A stretch of DNA of 64,000 nt from positions 100,021 through 164,020 of the forward strand of contig CAYRNY010000013.1 in assembly GCA_964425755.1 (NCBI GenBank), written 5' to 3'. Source of the DNA: CAYRNY01 sp964425755. GTDB lineage: Bacteria > Chloroflexota > Anaerolineae > Aggregatilineales > Aggregatilineaceae. Positions 52,074 through 60,961 of the stretch are shown here, piece after piece (within the stretch, counting starts at the first letter, position 1; each line of letters begins with the position of its first letter). Both the position numbers and the translations under genes were made by a program. A model generated the notes under the pieces. That model was not told where the DNA came from. It saw nothing but the letters and a program-made list of their open reading frames with translations, and made no database searches.

Positions 52074-54053
52074 ATGTCCTTTCAATCGTTTCTTGACCAA
52101 CCCGTTGTCTGGCAGCCTAATGACGCATACATTCAGCGCTCGCGCCTTAAACGCTTCATGGATCGGCATGGCATAGCGACGTTTGACGAACTGATGCAGC
52201 GTTCGACCAGCGATATTCGGTGGTTTTGGGACGCCGTTATCGACGATCTCCAGTTGGAATTCTACGAGCCTTATACAGAAGTGGTCGACGTCTCGCGCGG
52301 GATTCAATGGCCGGAGTGGTGTGTTGGGGCCAAACTGAACATCATCCACAATTGCCTTGATAAGCGGATCGGCACGCCTGCCGAAGGGCGTGTTGCGCTC
52401 CGGTGGGAAGGCGAAGAGGGACAGACGCTCACCCTTACCTATGGCGAGCTGTTCCGAGAGGTTAACCGGGTGGCCGGGGCAATGCGCGCTCGAGGGCTGA
52501 GAAAGGGCGATGTGGTCGGACTCTTCATGCCGATGGTACCGCAGGTCGTGATAGCGTTCCTCGCGATTGCCAAGATCGGCGGCATTATTCTGCCCCTCTT
52601 TTCCGGTTATGGGGCCAGCGCGATTGCATCTCGGTTGGCGGATGCGGACGCAAAAGCCCTGTTTGTCACGGATGGGCAGTTTCGGCGCGGCAAAGCAATC
52701 AATATGAAGGCGATTGCCGATGAAGCATTGGCCGGTGTCGATTCGGTGCACACCGTGATCGTTGTCCCGCGTACGGGGCAGGCCGTGCCGCTGCAGTCGG
52801 GCCGCGACATATGGTGGGATGACGTCCTCGCCGGGCAGCCGTTTGAAGCACCCACCGAACGCACCGCCGCCGAAGACCCGGTAATGATCATCTACACCAG
52901 CGGCACTACAGGGCGGCCCAAAGGCACCGTGCATACGCACTGCGGCTTTCCGGTCAAAGCAGCGCAAGATATGGCGCACGGCTTCGATATCCAGCCGCCG
53001 GACACGATGTACTGGATGTCCGATATGGGCTGGATGATGGGCCCGTGGGAGGTGTTCGGGGCGCTGCTGCTGGGTGCGAGCATGCTGCTGTACGACGGTG
53101 CGCCTGATTATCCCGCCGTGGACCGCGTCTGGGCGCTGGTCGAACGGCACCGCGTGACCTGCCTGGGGATTGCGCCGACGTTCGTTAGGGCCATGATGAC
53201 ACACGGCGATGAACCGGTCAGGCGGCATGATCTAGGCTCGCTGCGCATTCTCGGATCGACGGGCGAGGCGTGGAATCCAGGCCCGTGGCGCTGGTTGTTT
53301 GAAACGGTCGGGCGTGGTGAAATCCCGATCATCAACTATTCGGGCGGCACGGAGATCAGCGGCGGGATCGTCATGGGCAATGTGTTGTTGCCGCTCAAGC
53401 CATGTGCGTTTTCCGGCCCCGCGCCGGGTATGGCCGTCGATGTCGTGGACGAGGACGGCCATCCGGTACGGGGCGAAACGGGCGAACTGGTCATTCGCCA
53501 ACCCTGGATCGGCATGACGCGCGGCTTCTGGAAAGACCCCGAGCGCTATATCGAAACCTACTGGAGCCGTTGGCCGGACGTATGGGTACATGGCGACTAT
53601 GCCCTCGTTGACGACGATGGACTGTACTACATCCTGGGACGGTCGGACGACACGCTCAAGGTCGCGGGCAAGCGCGTCGGCCCTGCCGAAGTCGAGAGCA
53701 TCCTGGTGAATCATGACGCCGTGACCGAAGCAGCGGTGATCGGCGTGCCGGATGCGATCAAGGGGCAGGCGATCGTCGCGTTTGTGGTGTTACGCGCGCC
53801 GGATGACGCAAACGAAACGCTGCGCCGCGACCTGGTGGCGTGGGTGGCGCAGGCGCTGGGTAAATCGCTCGCGCCGAAAACCGTGCATTTCGTCGAGGAC
53901 ATCCCCAAAACTCGCAACGCTAAAGTGATGCGCCGCGTGATTCGCGCGGCCTACGTGGGCGAACCGCTGGGCAATCTCGCCGCGCTGGTGAATCCCGACG
54001 CCGTAGACGCGATTCAACGCCTGCGCGATCCCCGGCCCCCTGATGCGGGCTGA
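52074..54053 (+). CDS. AMP-forming acyl-CoA (acetyl/propionyl-type) synthetase
   Basis: 659 residues. ANL superfamily: P-loop Y-T-S-G-T-T-G-R-P-K-G at about 278-288, N-Y-S-G-G-T-E-I, D-Y-A-L-V-D-D-D-G, G-R-S-D-D-T-L-K-V-A-G-K-R-V-G-P and the catalytic Lys in P-K-T-R-N-A-K-V-M-R-R. The acs-like N-terminal extension (W-F-W-D-A-V-I-D-D-L) suggests a short- to medium-chain acid substrate. It heads an acyl-CoA gene group with the thiolase-fold/DUF35 pair and an acyl-CoA dehydrogenase. Exact acid unknown. Confidence 0.9.
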   Translation: MSFQSFLDQPVVWQPNDAYIQRSRLKRFMDRHGIATFDELMQRSTSDIRWFWDAVIDDLQLEFYEPYTEVVDVSRGIQWPEWCVGAKLNIIHNCLDKRIGTPAEGRVALRWEGEEGQTLTLTYGELFREVNRVAGAMRARGLRKGDVVGLFMPMVPQVVIAFLAIAKIGGIILPLFSGYGASAIASRLADADAKALFVTDGQFRRGKAINMKAIADEALAGVDSVHTVIVVPRTGQAVPLQSGRDIWWDDVLAGQPFEAPTERTAAEDPVMIIYTSGTTGRPKGTVHTHCGFPVKAAQDMAHGFDIQPPDTMYWMSDMGWMMGPWEVFGALLLGASMLLYDGAPDYPAVDRVWALVERHRVTCLGIAPTFVRAMMTHGDEPVRRHDLGSLRILGSTGEAWNPGPWRWLFETVGRGEIPIINYSGGTEISGGIVMGNVLLPLKPCAFSGPAPGMAVDVVDEDGHPVRGETGELVIRQPWIGMTRGFWKDPERYIETYWSRWPDVWVHGDYALVDDDGLYYILGRSDDTLKVAGKRVGPAEVESILVNHDAVTEAAVIGVPDAIKGQAIVAFVVLRAPDDANETLRRDLVAWVAQALGKSLAPKTVHFVEDIPKTRNAKVMRRVIRAAYVGEPLGNLAALVNPDAVDAIQRLRDPRPPDAG

Positions 54054-54119
54054 TCGTATATACTTCACACAAGTACCGGAACTCCCCATCGTATAATTAT
54101 TCAGGCAGGAGTACGTTTT

Positions 54120-55481
54120 ATGCGCAAAGTTTATGTTGTTTCGGGAGGCGTTTCGAAGTTCACCAAGGCACGACCCGATAAGACATTTCAGGCCGTGATC
54201 AAGGAAGCGTATGATTACGCCATTCACGATCTCGGCCTGACCTTCCCGCAGTTCACCGAACTGGTGGACGGCTCGGTAGCCTCGTATTTTTCCGATCACT
54301 TCACGCGCCAGCTTATGGCCGGCATCATGGCCCAGGACTACCTCGGATTATGCCCGAAGCCGTCACATCGTGTTGAGGGCGGCGGTGCAACCGGCGGCTT
54401 GTGCTTTCAGGAAGCCTGGAAGAACATCGCCAGCGGTTACATGGACGTGTGCGTGGCGTATGGTTTCGAGACCATGAGTCATGTCAACACCTGGAAAGGC
54501 AACGAGTTCATCGCGCTGGCCTCGGATGTGAGTTTTGATTACCCGGTAGGCGGGTTTTATTCCGGCTACTACGCGATGATGGTCACGCGCCACATGAAGG
54601 AATTCGGCACCACCGTCGAGCAACTGGCGCACGTTTCGGTGAAGAACCACATCAACGCCTATCACAACCCCTACGCGCAAAAACGCAATCGTTACACCGT
54701 TGACGATGTGCGTAATGCGCCGATGGTGGCATGGCCGCTCACGCGGCTGGACATTTGCGTGATGAGCGACGGCGCGGCGGCGGTCATTCTCTGCTCTGAG
54801 GAAGGGTTGGAGAAGCTGGAAAACGCCAGCGGTAGACGGTATCCGCGCGTGGTCGTGGAGAGCATCGGGCGCGGTACGGACGCGATGCGCATGGCAGACC
54901 GCCCCCACCAGTCATTTGACGCGTTTATGAAGCACAACGCGCTGCAAATTGAGCGCGACAGCGACGAGACCCGCGCCTACTATAAAAACCTGTGGGACAA
55001 CGGTTTCCGTTATCCAGGGGTGCATTCGTTCCGTGCCGGACGCATGGCCAGCAAACAGGCCTACGAACGCGCGGGCATCACCGACCCGCTGAACGAAATC
55101 GACTTCGTGGAACTGCACGACGCCTACACCTCTTCGGAGATTCAGACCTACGAGGATATGGGCTTGTGCCGCTATGGGGAAGGTGGTCCTTTCGCGGTGA
55201 GCGGGAAGGCGTTCATGCCCGGTCTGGATTACGGGCTTGGTCTGCCCGACGACCCGGTTTGCCCGGTGAATCCATCGGGGGGACTGATTGCGTGCGGGCA
55301 TCCGGTGGGCGCGACGGGCCTGATGCAGGGTGTGTTTGCGCTGTGGCAGCTTCAGGGCACCATCAGCAAACACTTCAACGATGACAGATTGCAGCTTGCC
55401 AATCCCCGGCGCGGCGCGATCCACAGCCACGCCGGGACCGGCACTTACGTGACCGTTTCGATCCTGGGGACGGAGGAGTAG
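54120..55481 (+). CDS. Thiolase-fold protein (SCP-x type) lacking the nucleophilic Cys
   Basis: 453 residues with the full thiolase fold. The segment that carries the acyl-accepting Cys in thiolases (V-E-x-x-C-A-S-G-G) reads V-E-G-G-G-A-T-G-G, with G89 at the Cys position. The late C-G-H-P-V-G-A-T-G motif (second Cys and His) is kept. The next gene, 2 nt on, is a DUF35 OB-fold protein, the partner type of SCP-x thiolases. A Cys-less thiolase with a DUF35 partner recalls the Ltp2-ChsH2 retro-aldolase of sterol degradation, so C-C cleavage of a hydroxyacyl-CoA is possible. Classical thiolysis is unlikely. Confidence 0.82.
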   Translation: MRKVYVVSGGVSKFTKARPDKTFQAVIKEAYDYAIHDLGLTFPQFTELVDGSVASYFSDHFTRQLMAGIMAQDYLGLCPKPSHRVEGGGATGGLCFQEAWKNIASGYMDVCVAYGFETMSHVNTWKGNEFIALASDVSFDYPVGGFYSGYYAMMVTRHMKEFGTTVEQLAHVSVKNHINAYHNPYAQKRNRYTVDDVRNAPMVAWPLTRLDICVMSDGAAAVILCSEEGLEKLENASGRRYPRVVVESIGRGTDAMRMADRPHQSFDAFMKHNALQIERDSDETRAYYKNLWDNGFRYPGVHSFRAGRMASKQAYERAGITDPLNEIDFVELHDAYTSSEIQTYEDMGLCRYGEGGPFAVSGKAFMPGLDYGLGLPDDPVCPVNPSGGLIACGHPVGATGLMQGVFALWQLQGTISKHFNDDRLQLANPRRGAIHSHAGTGTYVTVSILGTEE

Positions 55482-55483
55482 CC

Positions 55484-56038
55484 ATGCCTGACCATAAACT
55501 CCCGCGCAAAATAGAAGAAACTGACGATGGTCAAATTCTGTTCAACGTGCCGTTCCCGCAGACACTTGATGAGGATGCGCTGCGGTCACTCAAGGCGATG
55601 GGGCCGATCGTCATCAAACAGCCCTACCAGATCGACTACATTCATTCCTACGGGCAGGATTCGCCGTTCTTCGCGGGTCTGTCCAACGGTGTGTTTTTGG
55701 GCAGCCGCGATCCGGAAACCGGTTATACCTACGCGACTCCGCGCGGGCATGATATGGCGAGCGGCGCAGAAACCGACTGGGTTGTGCTGCCGGATGAAGG
55801 TACCGTGCACGCGTTCACCGTCTGTCATTTTGGCTCCGAGGAATTCCTGCCGCAGACGCCGTTTGTGTTGATCCTGGTTGATCTCGAAGGCGCGGACACG
55901 TTGTTCCTGGCGCGACTGGTCGGCGTTGATCCCGACGCCGCCTCGCTCGACTGGATCGGGATGCGGGTGAAGGCGCGCTATCTGCGCAACAGCAAGTTTA
56001 AGCCGACGGACGTGTATTTCGTCCCGGCAGAAGACTAG
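55484..56038 (+). CDS. DUF35 OB-fold protein with lost zinc-ribbon cysteines
   Basis: 184 residues. S-Y-G-Q-D-S-P-F-F-A-G-L-S-N-G opens the DUF35 domain, followed by the rubredoxin-like ribbon and the OB fold (V-H-A-F-T-V-C-H-F-G, L-F-L-A-R-L-V-G-V). In the ribbon the usual C-P-x-C and C-M-x-C pairs read D76-P-E-T79 and D90-M-A-S93, so it should not bind zinc. It is paired with the Cys-less thiolase-fold protein and probably contributes a CoA-binding surface to the same complex. Confidence 0.82.
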   Translation: MPDHKLPRKIEETDDGQILFNVPFPQTLDEDALRSLKAMGPIVIKQPYQIDYIHSYGQDSPFFAGLSNGVFLGSRDPETGYTYATPRGHDMASGAETDWVVLPDEGTVHAFTVCHFGSEEFLPQTPFVLILVDLEGADTLFLARLVGVDPDAASLDWIGMRVKARYLRNSKFKPTDVYFVPAED

Positions 56039-56101
56039 GGAACCGCGCGCAGGGCAGCCACACAGTACGGCTGCCCTGTTGTGTTCCAGGGAGCGAATAC
56101 G

Positions 56102-57244
56102 ATGGATTTTTCCCTCAATGACGAACAACGCATGTACCGGGACGCGGTGCGGACCTTTTGCGAACGCGAGATCAAACCGTATGCCGCCGAGATCGATAGA
56201 ACTGGACGGTTACGCATGGAGGCGGTCGCCAAAATGCCGGACTTGGGTTTGACCGGGCTGCAGGTGCCGGAAGACTACGGCGGCGCGAATCTGGACAGCA
56301 TCAGTGCTGCGATTGCGATGGAGGAATTGGGGCGTGTCTGTGGCTCGACCGGCTTGAGCGTCGAAGCGCACAACGAACTGTGCTGCTTGCCGATTGTCCG
56401 CTGGGGCACGGCGGCGCAGAAGGCGCGTTTTTTGCCCATCCTGACCGGCGGTGACGTCCTGGGCAGCCTGGCGCTCACCGAGCCCGATGCCGGGTCGGAC
56501 CTGATGGGCATCCAGACGCGCGCGGTCAAGGTGGGCGATGAATGGGTGATCAACGGCAGCAAAGCCTGGATCACCAATGCCAGCCTTGCACCTGTGATCA
56601 TCACCCTTGTCAAAACTGATCCGGATGCAGGCAGCGCGGCCTTCAGCCTGATCTTGATCGAAACGGACCGCGACGGGCTGGATATTGCGCCCCCGGAGAA
56701 AAAGATGGGCACGTCTGGCTCGCCAGCCCACGCGCTGACGTTCAACGATGTGCGCGTGCCGTTGGATAATCTGCTGGGCACACAGGGGCGCGGCCTGCAC
56801 CAGACGCTCGCCACGCTGGACAGTGGCCGTATCGCGGTGGGGGCGCTGTGTGTCGGGCTGGCGCAGGCGGCGTTTGAAGCGTCGCTGGCTTATGCCGAGC
56901 AGCGGCGTGCGTTCGGGCAGCGCCTTGCCGATCACCAGGCGATCCAGTTCAAGCTGGCGGACGCGGCAACGCAGATCGAAGCAGCGCGGCTGCTGGTTTA
57001 TCGTGCGGCCTGGGCTAAAGACCAGGGCGAAAGCTACACCAAGCTGGCGTCGATGGCGAAGCTGTTTGCGTCTGAAGTGGTCGAGCGGATCGCGTTTGAA
57101 GCGATTCAAATTCACGGCGGATACGGGTACAGCCGCGAGTATCCACTTGAGCGCATTTACCGCGATCAGCGCATCATGGCGATTGGCGAGGGGACCAGCG
57201 AGATCAACCGGATGATCATCGCGCGGCGTTTGCTGGCGGGATGA
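56102..57244 (+). CDS. Acyl-CoA dehydrogenase
   Basis: 380 residues from the ATG at 56102. FAD-dependent: A-L-T-E-P-D-A-G-S-D and W-I-T-N-A-S in the middle domain, and the C-terminal Q-I-H-G-G-Y-G-Y with the catalytic Glu E363 in I-G-E-G-T-S-E. Short/branched-chain length. It introduces the 2,3 double bond into an acyl-CoA, donating electrons to ETF. Closes the acyl-CoA gene group; followed by a perfect inverted repeat. Confidence 0.93.
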   Translation: MDFSLNDEQRMYRDAVRTFCEREIKPYAAEIDRTGRLRMEAVAKMPDLGLTGLQVPEDYGGANLDSISAAIAMEELGRVCGSTGLSVEAHNELCCLPIVRWGTAAQKARFLPILTGGDVLGSLALTEPDAGSDLMGIQTRAVKVGDEWVINGSKAWITNASLAPVIITLVKTDPDAGSAAFSLILIETDRDGLDIAPPEKKMGTSGSPAHALTFNDVRVPLDNLLGTQGRGLHQTLATLDSGRIAVGALCVGLAQAAFEASLAYAEQRRAFGQRLADHQAIQFKLADAATQIEAARLLVYRAAWAKDQGESYTKLASMAKLFASEVVERIAFEAIQIHGGYGYSREYPLERIYRDQRIMAIGEGTSEINRMIIARRLLAG

Positions 57245-57347
57245 TCATTGTACGTGCACAGCCCGGCGGTTGATCTGCGGGGTGGCAAAACCCGCTGGTC
57301 GCAGCCCGAATTGAGCGCGCCTACACAGCGATCTGTTCCACCTGAGC

Positions 57348-57384
57348 AAGCGCGCCAGGCAACACCACATTGCCTGGCGCGCTT
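57348..57384 (+). terminator. Perfect 15-bp inverted repeat after the acyl-CoA dehydrogenase
   Basis: AAGCGCGCCAGGCAA (57348-57362) pairs with TTGCCTGGCGCGCTT (57370-57384) around a 7-base loop. The tail (CGTATTGTGTG) is only weakly T-rich, so termination may rely on stem strength or Rho. Confidence 0.6.
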
Positions 57385-57518
57385 CGTATTGTGTGTGCGA
57401 TGGCGTTTTACCGTGCGGTTCGCACGCCGCGTTTGCTCATATGCGAGGGCTGCCAGAGTTGTAAGCAAGCTGTTTTGTGTGGTATGATTATCATTGAATG
57501 AGAATATAGTTTTATCCA

Positions 57519-58286
57519 GTGATAATTGTGAACAAAGGTACCAGCAAGAACTCGGCTATTCATAAAGTCCTCGATATTTTGTTGCTGTTCCAGGATCAGC
57601 GGCATCTGTTTTCGGTCGAAGACATCAGCCAGGAACTCGATATTCCCCGGAGCACGGTTTACCGGTACATCCGCATTCTGTGTGAGAAAGGGTTGTTGGA
57701 ACGGACTGAGACTGCTGATTATCGTCCGGGCATCGCGTTTATTGAACTGGGGCGCAGCGCGATCGCCAGCAACCGCGAACTACGATTGATCGCGTTGCCC
57801 AACATGCAGCGGATCGCAGAGGCTGTCGGGGAGTCGGTATCCCTGATGCGGCTGTATAACCGGCGGGCCGTGTGCATCGAGAGTATTGAAGGCCAGCAAG
57901 CGTTGCGCGTCACCATCGAGCGCGGGCGCACGCAACCCCTGCATGCTGGCGCATCGTCAAAAATACTGCTGGCGTACCTGCCTGAGGATCAGTGGGAGGA
58001 ACAACTGGAGTTCCCCCTGGCGCGGTTTACGCATACGACGATCACCGACTTTGACGCCTTGCGAACCCAACTCCATGCCGTGCGCGACGCCGGATACTGC
58101 ATATCCAACGGCGAGATCGATGTCGGCGCGCGGGCGCTGGCGGTGCCGTTGTTTGATGGACGGGACGAGATAGTCGCGGCGTTGAGCATTGAAGCACCGG
58201 CTTCGCGCATGGACGATGCGATCATTGGCGACTATCTGGTGCTGTTGCAGCGCGAAGCGGAACACATTTATCGCGAACTGAGTTAG
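57519..58286 (+). CDS. IclR-family transcriptional regulator
   Basis: 255 residues from GTG 57519 (a second GTG at 57528 is possible). Winged helix at about 14-65 (K-V-L-D-I-L-L-L-F, I-P-R-S-T-V-Y-R-Y-I-R-I-L) and the IclR effector domain at about 80-250 (A-G-A-S-S-K-I-L-L-A-Y, D-V-G-A-R-A-L-A-V-P). Lies between the acyl-CoA genes and the peptide-type ABC transporter, either of which it may control. The short AT-rich region before it has TGATTATCA and TGATAATTG elements. Confidence 0.9.
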   Translation: MIIVNKGTSKNSAIHKVLDILLLFQDQRHLFSVEDISQELDIPRSTVYRYIRILCEKGLLERTETADYRPGIAFIELGRSAIASNRELRLIALPNMQRIAEAVGESVSLMRLYNRRAVCIESIEGQQALRVTIERGRTQPLHAGASSKILLAYLPEDQWEEQLEFPLARFTHTTITDFDALRTQLHAVRDAGYCISNGEIDVGARALAVPLFDGRDEIVAALSIEAPASRMDDAIIGDYLVLLQREAEHIYRELS

Positions 58287-58296
58287 GTTTCGGTGC

Positions 58297-58347
58297 ACAC
58301 CGGTCCGGCTGCACCTGTGCGTTCTACCAGGACCGGCGGTGTTTTTT
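58297..58347 (+). terminator. Intrinsic terminator after the IclR gene
   Basis: ACACCGGTCC (58297-58306) pairs with GGACCGG...GTGT (58330-58342) and is followed by six T (58342-58347). It separates iclR from the ABC transporter operon. Confidence 0.7.
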
Positions 58348-58391
58348 GAAACACGATTGTTTATGTCAGCAAGATATCTGGGAGGAAAACC

Positions 58392-59909
58392 ATGAAAAGA
58401 CTATTGATCGTCGCCGTGCTGGTGAGCCTGTTGGTGACCGGTACGGCTATTGCACAGGACCCGGAACCCAAGCGGGGCGGTACACTGCGCGCCGCCTGGC
58501 AAGCCAGGTGGGAAAGCCTCGATCCGCATTTTGCCAGCTCCGAGGCGAGCTTCCAGGTGTTGAATAACGTACTGGAAACACTCACGTTCTTCGATGACGA
58601 CATGAACCTGGTCCCGTGGCTGGCGGCAGACTGGGATCGCAGCGAGGATGGGCTGACCTGGACGTTCTATCTGCGTGAAGGTGCCACCTTCAGCAACGGG
58701 CGCGAGATGACCGCCGAGGATGTGAAGTGGTCCTTTGACCGCCTGATCGATCCGGAGGTCGGGTCCGGCAATGCGTGGCGTATTGGCGGTTCGGGCACGG
58801 TGATCGAAGTTGTTGACGACTACACGGTGAGTGTTACAACCGAAAGCCCGATCGCGAACCTGCCTGCGTCGCTGGCAGCGAACAAGTCAACCGCTGTGCT
58901 GGCCTCAGAGAGCCTCGAGGAAGACGGCACGGTCCAGGTGCCGATCGGCACCGGTCCGTTTGTGATCGACGAGATCGAGGGGACCACCCGCCTGGTGCTG
59001 GCCGCGCGCGACGATTACTGGCAGGAAGAATACCCCTACCTGGACGAAGTGGTAATCAGGCCGGTCACCGACGACACCGCCCGCGATCTCGCGCTGCAGG
59101 GGGGTGAGGTCGACTGGATCTTCACCATTTCCCCGCAGAACTACGAGACGTTGCAGGAAGACGATGACGTGATCGTGGATACCGCGCCGCGCCTGTCTTA
59201 CGACTACTTCGGGCTGAACCTGAACCGCGCGCCGTTTGATGATGTGCGCGTGCGACAGGCGATCGCTTACGCGATCGACCGCGAGGTGATCTGCCAGTTC
59301 GCGTTCTTCGGTCTGTGCGAGCCGACACACGGCCCGACGGGTTCCGGCACGCCCTGGTATTTCCCCTATGCGCCTTACGAGCGCGACCTGGCTATGGCCC
59401 GCGAATTGCTGGCCGAAGCCGGGTATGAGGACGGCTTCGAGATGGAGATCATGACCGCGATCGGTTTCGACGAGACTCTGCGCGGCGCGCAGGTCGTGCA
59501 GCAGCAGCTTGCGGAGGTCGGTATCGAGGTTGAGATCGCCAACATCGAGTTTAGCGAATGGTTGGAGCGCCAGTCAGCGGGCGACTTTGACGCGTTCATG
59601 CTGAGCTGGCTCGGCTTGACGGATGTCGAAGACTACTTCTACCTGCAGCACCGCACCGGCAATACCTTCAACTTCACCGGCTACAGCAACCCTGAGTTTG
59701 ACGCGCTGGTCGACGAAGGGCGCACGGTCGAGGATTTCGAAGAACGCTATGAAATCTACCAGCAGGCGAACAGGATCCTGGTTGACGACGCACCGTACAT
59801 CTACATGTACGTCAAACAGGAGGTCAAGGCTTACGCGCCGTATGTGAAGGGCTTCAGCGCGCGCCCGGACTCAGCGGTCAACTTCTGGACGACCTGGCTC
59901 GACAGGTAA
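58392..59909 (+). CDS. ABC transporter substrate-binding protein, peptide/nickel (family 5) type
   Basis: 505 residues. Signal peptide 1-21 (M-K-R-L-L-I-V-A-V-L-V, ending A-I-A) with no lipobox Cys, so it should be released rather than lipid-anchored. Body matches SBP_bac_5: G-G-T-L-R-A-A-W at the N-terminus, L-R-E-G-A-T-F-S-N-G, V-R-Q-A-I-A-Y-A-I-D-R-E, and an acidic surface overall. GGAGG precedes the ATG. Substrate may be a peptide, oligosaccharide or other solute. Confidence 0.9.
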   Translation: MKRLLIVAVLVSLLVTGTAIAQDPEPKRGGTLRAAWQARWESLDPHFASSEASFQVLNNVLETLTFFDDDMNLVPWLAADWDRSEDGLTWTFYLREGATFSNGREMTAEDVKWSFDRLIDPEVGSGNAWRIGGSGTVIEVVDDYTVSVTTESPIANLPASLAANKSTAVLASESLEEDGTVQVPIGTGPFVIDEIEGTTRLVLAARDDYWQEEYPYLDEVVIRPVTDDTARDLALQGGEVDWIFTISPQNYETLQEDDDVIVDTAPRLSYDYFGLNLNRAPFDDVRVRQAIAYAIDREVICQFAFFGLCEPTHGPTGSGTPWYFPYAPYERDLAMARELLAEAGYEDGFEMEIMTAIGFDETLRGAQVVQQQLAEVGIEVEIANIEFSEWLERQSAGDFDAFMLSWLGLTDVEDYFYLQHRTGNTFNFTGYSNPEFDALVDEGRTVEDFEERYEIYQQANRILVDDAPYIYMYVKQEVKAYAPYVKGFSARPDSAVNFWTTWLDR

Positions 59910-60007
59910 GCCGGCATCGTACAGCGGCCAGGGGATGGGCGAGAGTCCGTCCCCTGGTTTGGTCATGCCCCGGCGGGATATCCGGTTTGTAGTGAAGGTG
60001 TCCCTGT

Positions 60008-60961
60008 ATGAATATTCGTTTTATTATGCAACGTTTGCTGCTGGCGACCCTGGTCGTGTTCGGGGTATCGGTCGCCGTGTTCTTGATCATCCAGCTTGTG
60101 CCGGGCGACCCGGCGCGTGTCTCGCTGGGCATGCAGGCTACCGAAGAGAACGTCCAGGCGCGGCGCGAGCGCCTGGGCCTGAATCGGCCCCTGCACGAGC
60201 AGTACCTCACATGGATCGGGGACGCGGTGCGCGGTGATCTCGGCAATAGCTTGATCACCGGGCAGGAGATCACGCCGCAGATCGCCAAGCGGTTGCCGAC
60301 CACGCTGCAGCTTGCGCTGCTGGCGTTGTTGATCGGCATGGTGATCGCGTTTCCGTTGGGCATCATATCCGCCGTGAAGCCCGGCAGCGGGATCGATACG
60401 CTCGCCACCATCGTCGGCCAGCTTGGCGTGGCGGTCCCTGATTTCTGGATGGCGATCCTGCTGGTGCTGTTGTTCTCGACCTCGCTGGAATGGCTGCCAC
60501 CCAGCGGTTACACTGCGATCACCGACGACTTCACCGATTGGCTGGAGCACATAATTTTGCCGGCGATGACGGCGGGGTTCATCAGCGCGTCGATCCAAAC
60601 GCGTTTCATTCGCAGCGCGATGCTGGAAGTGATGAGCCAGAATTACGTCATGACGGCGCGGGCAAAAGGGCTGCGCGAGCGTACGGTCGTGCTGACGCAC
60701 GGGCTGCGCAACGCGCTGATCACCGTCATCACGATCATCGGCCTGCAAATGACGGCGCTTTTGAGCGCGGTCGTCGTGATCGAGATCGTGTTTTCCCTGC
60801 CCGGCCTGGGCAGCCTGACGCTGGATGCCGTGCTGGACCGCGATTACCCGCTGGTGCAGGGATCGATCCTGGTCATGGCGATCATGGTGACGGGCATTAA
60901 TTTGCTGGTTGACATCATTTACTTTTTGCTGGACCCGCGCATTGCACATATGGAATCATGA
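60008..60961 (+). CDS. ABC transporter permease, DppB-like
   Basis: 317 residues with six membrane helices. Begins with the DppB pattern L-L-L-A-T-L-V-V-F-G-V-S-V-A-V-F and L-V-P-G-D-P-A, and has the EAA coupling loop M-T-A-R-A-K-G-L-R-E-R. It overlaps the DppC-like gene by 4 nt. Confidence 0.92.
   Translation: MNIRFIMQRLLLATLVVFGVSVAVFLIIQLVPGDPARVSLGMQATEENVQARRERLGLNRPLHEQYLTWIGDAVRGDLGNSLITGQEITPQIAKRLPTTLQLALLALLIGMVIAFPLGIISAVKPGSGIDTLATIVGQLGVAVPDFWMAILLVLLFSTSLEWLPPSGYTAITDDFTDWLEHIILPAMTAGFISASIQTRFIRSAMLEVMSQNYVMTARAKGLRERTVVLTHGLRNALITVITIIGLQMTALLSAVVVIEIVFSLPGLGSLTLDAVLDRDYPLVQGSILVMAIMVTGINLLVDIIYFLLDPRIAHMES

Noticed and set aside
51471..53228. Minus-strand open frame of 585 codons.
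   Set aside because: Runs across the end of the MFS gene, an intergenic region and the acyl-CoA synthetase; low-complexity translation.
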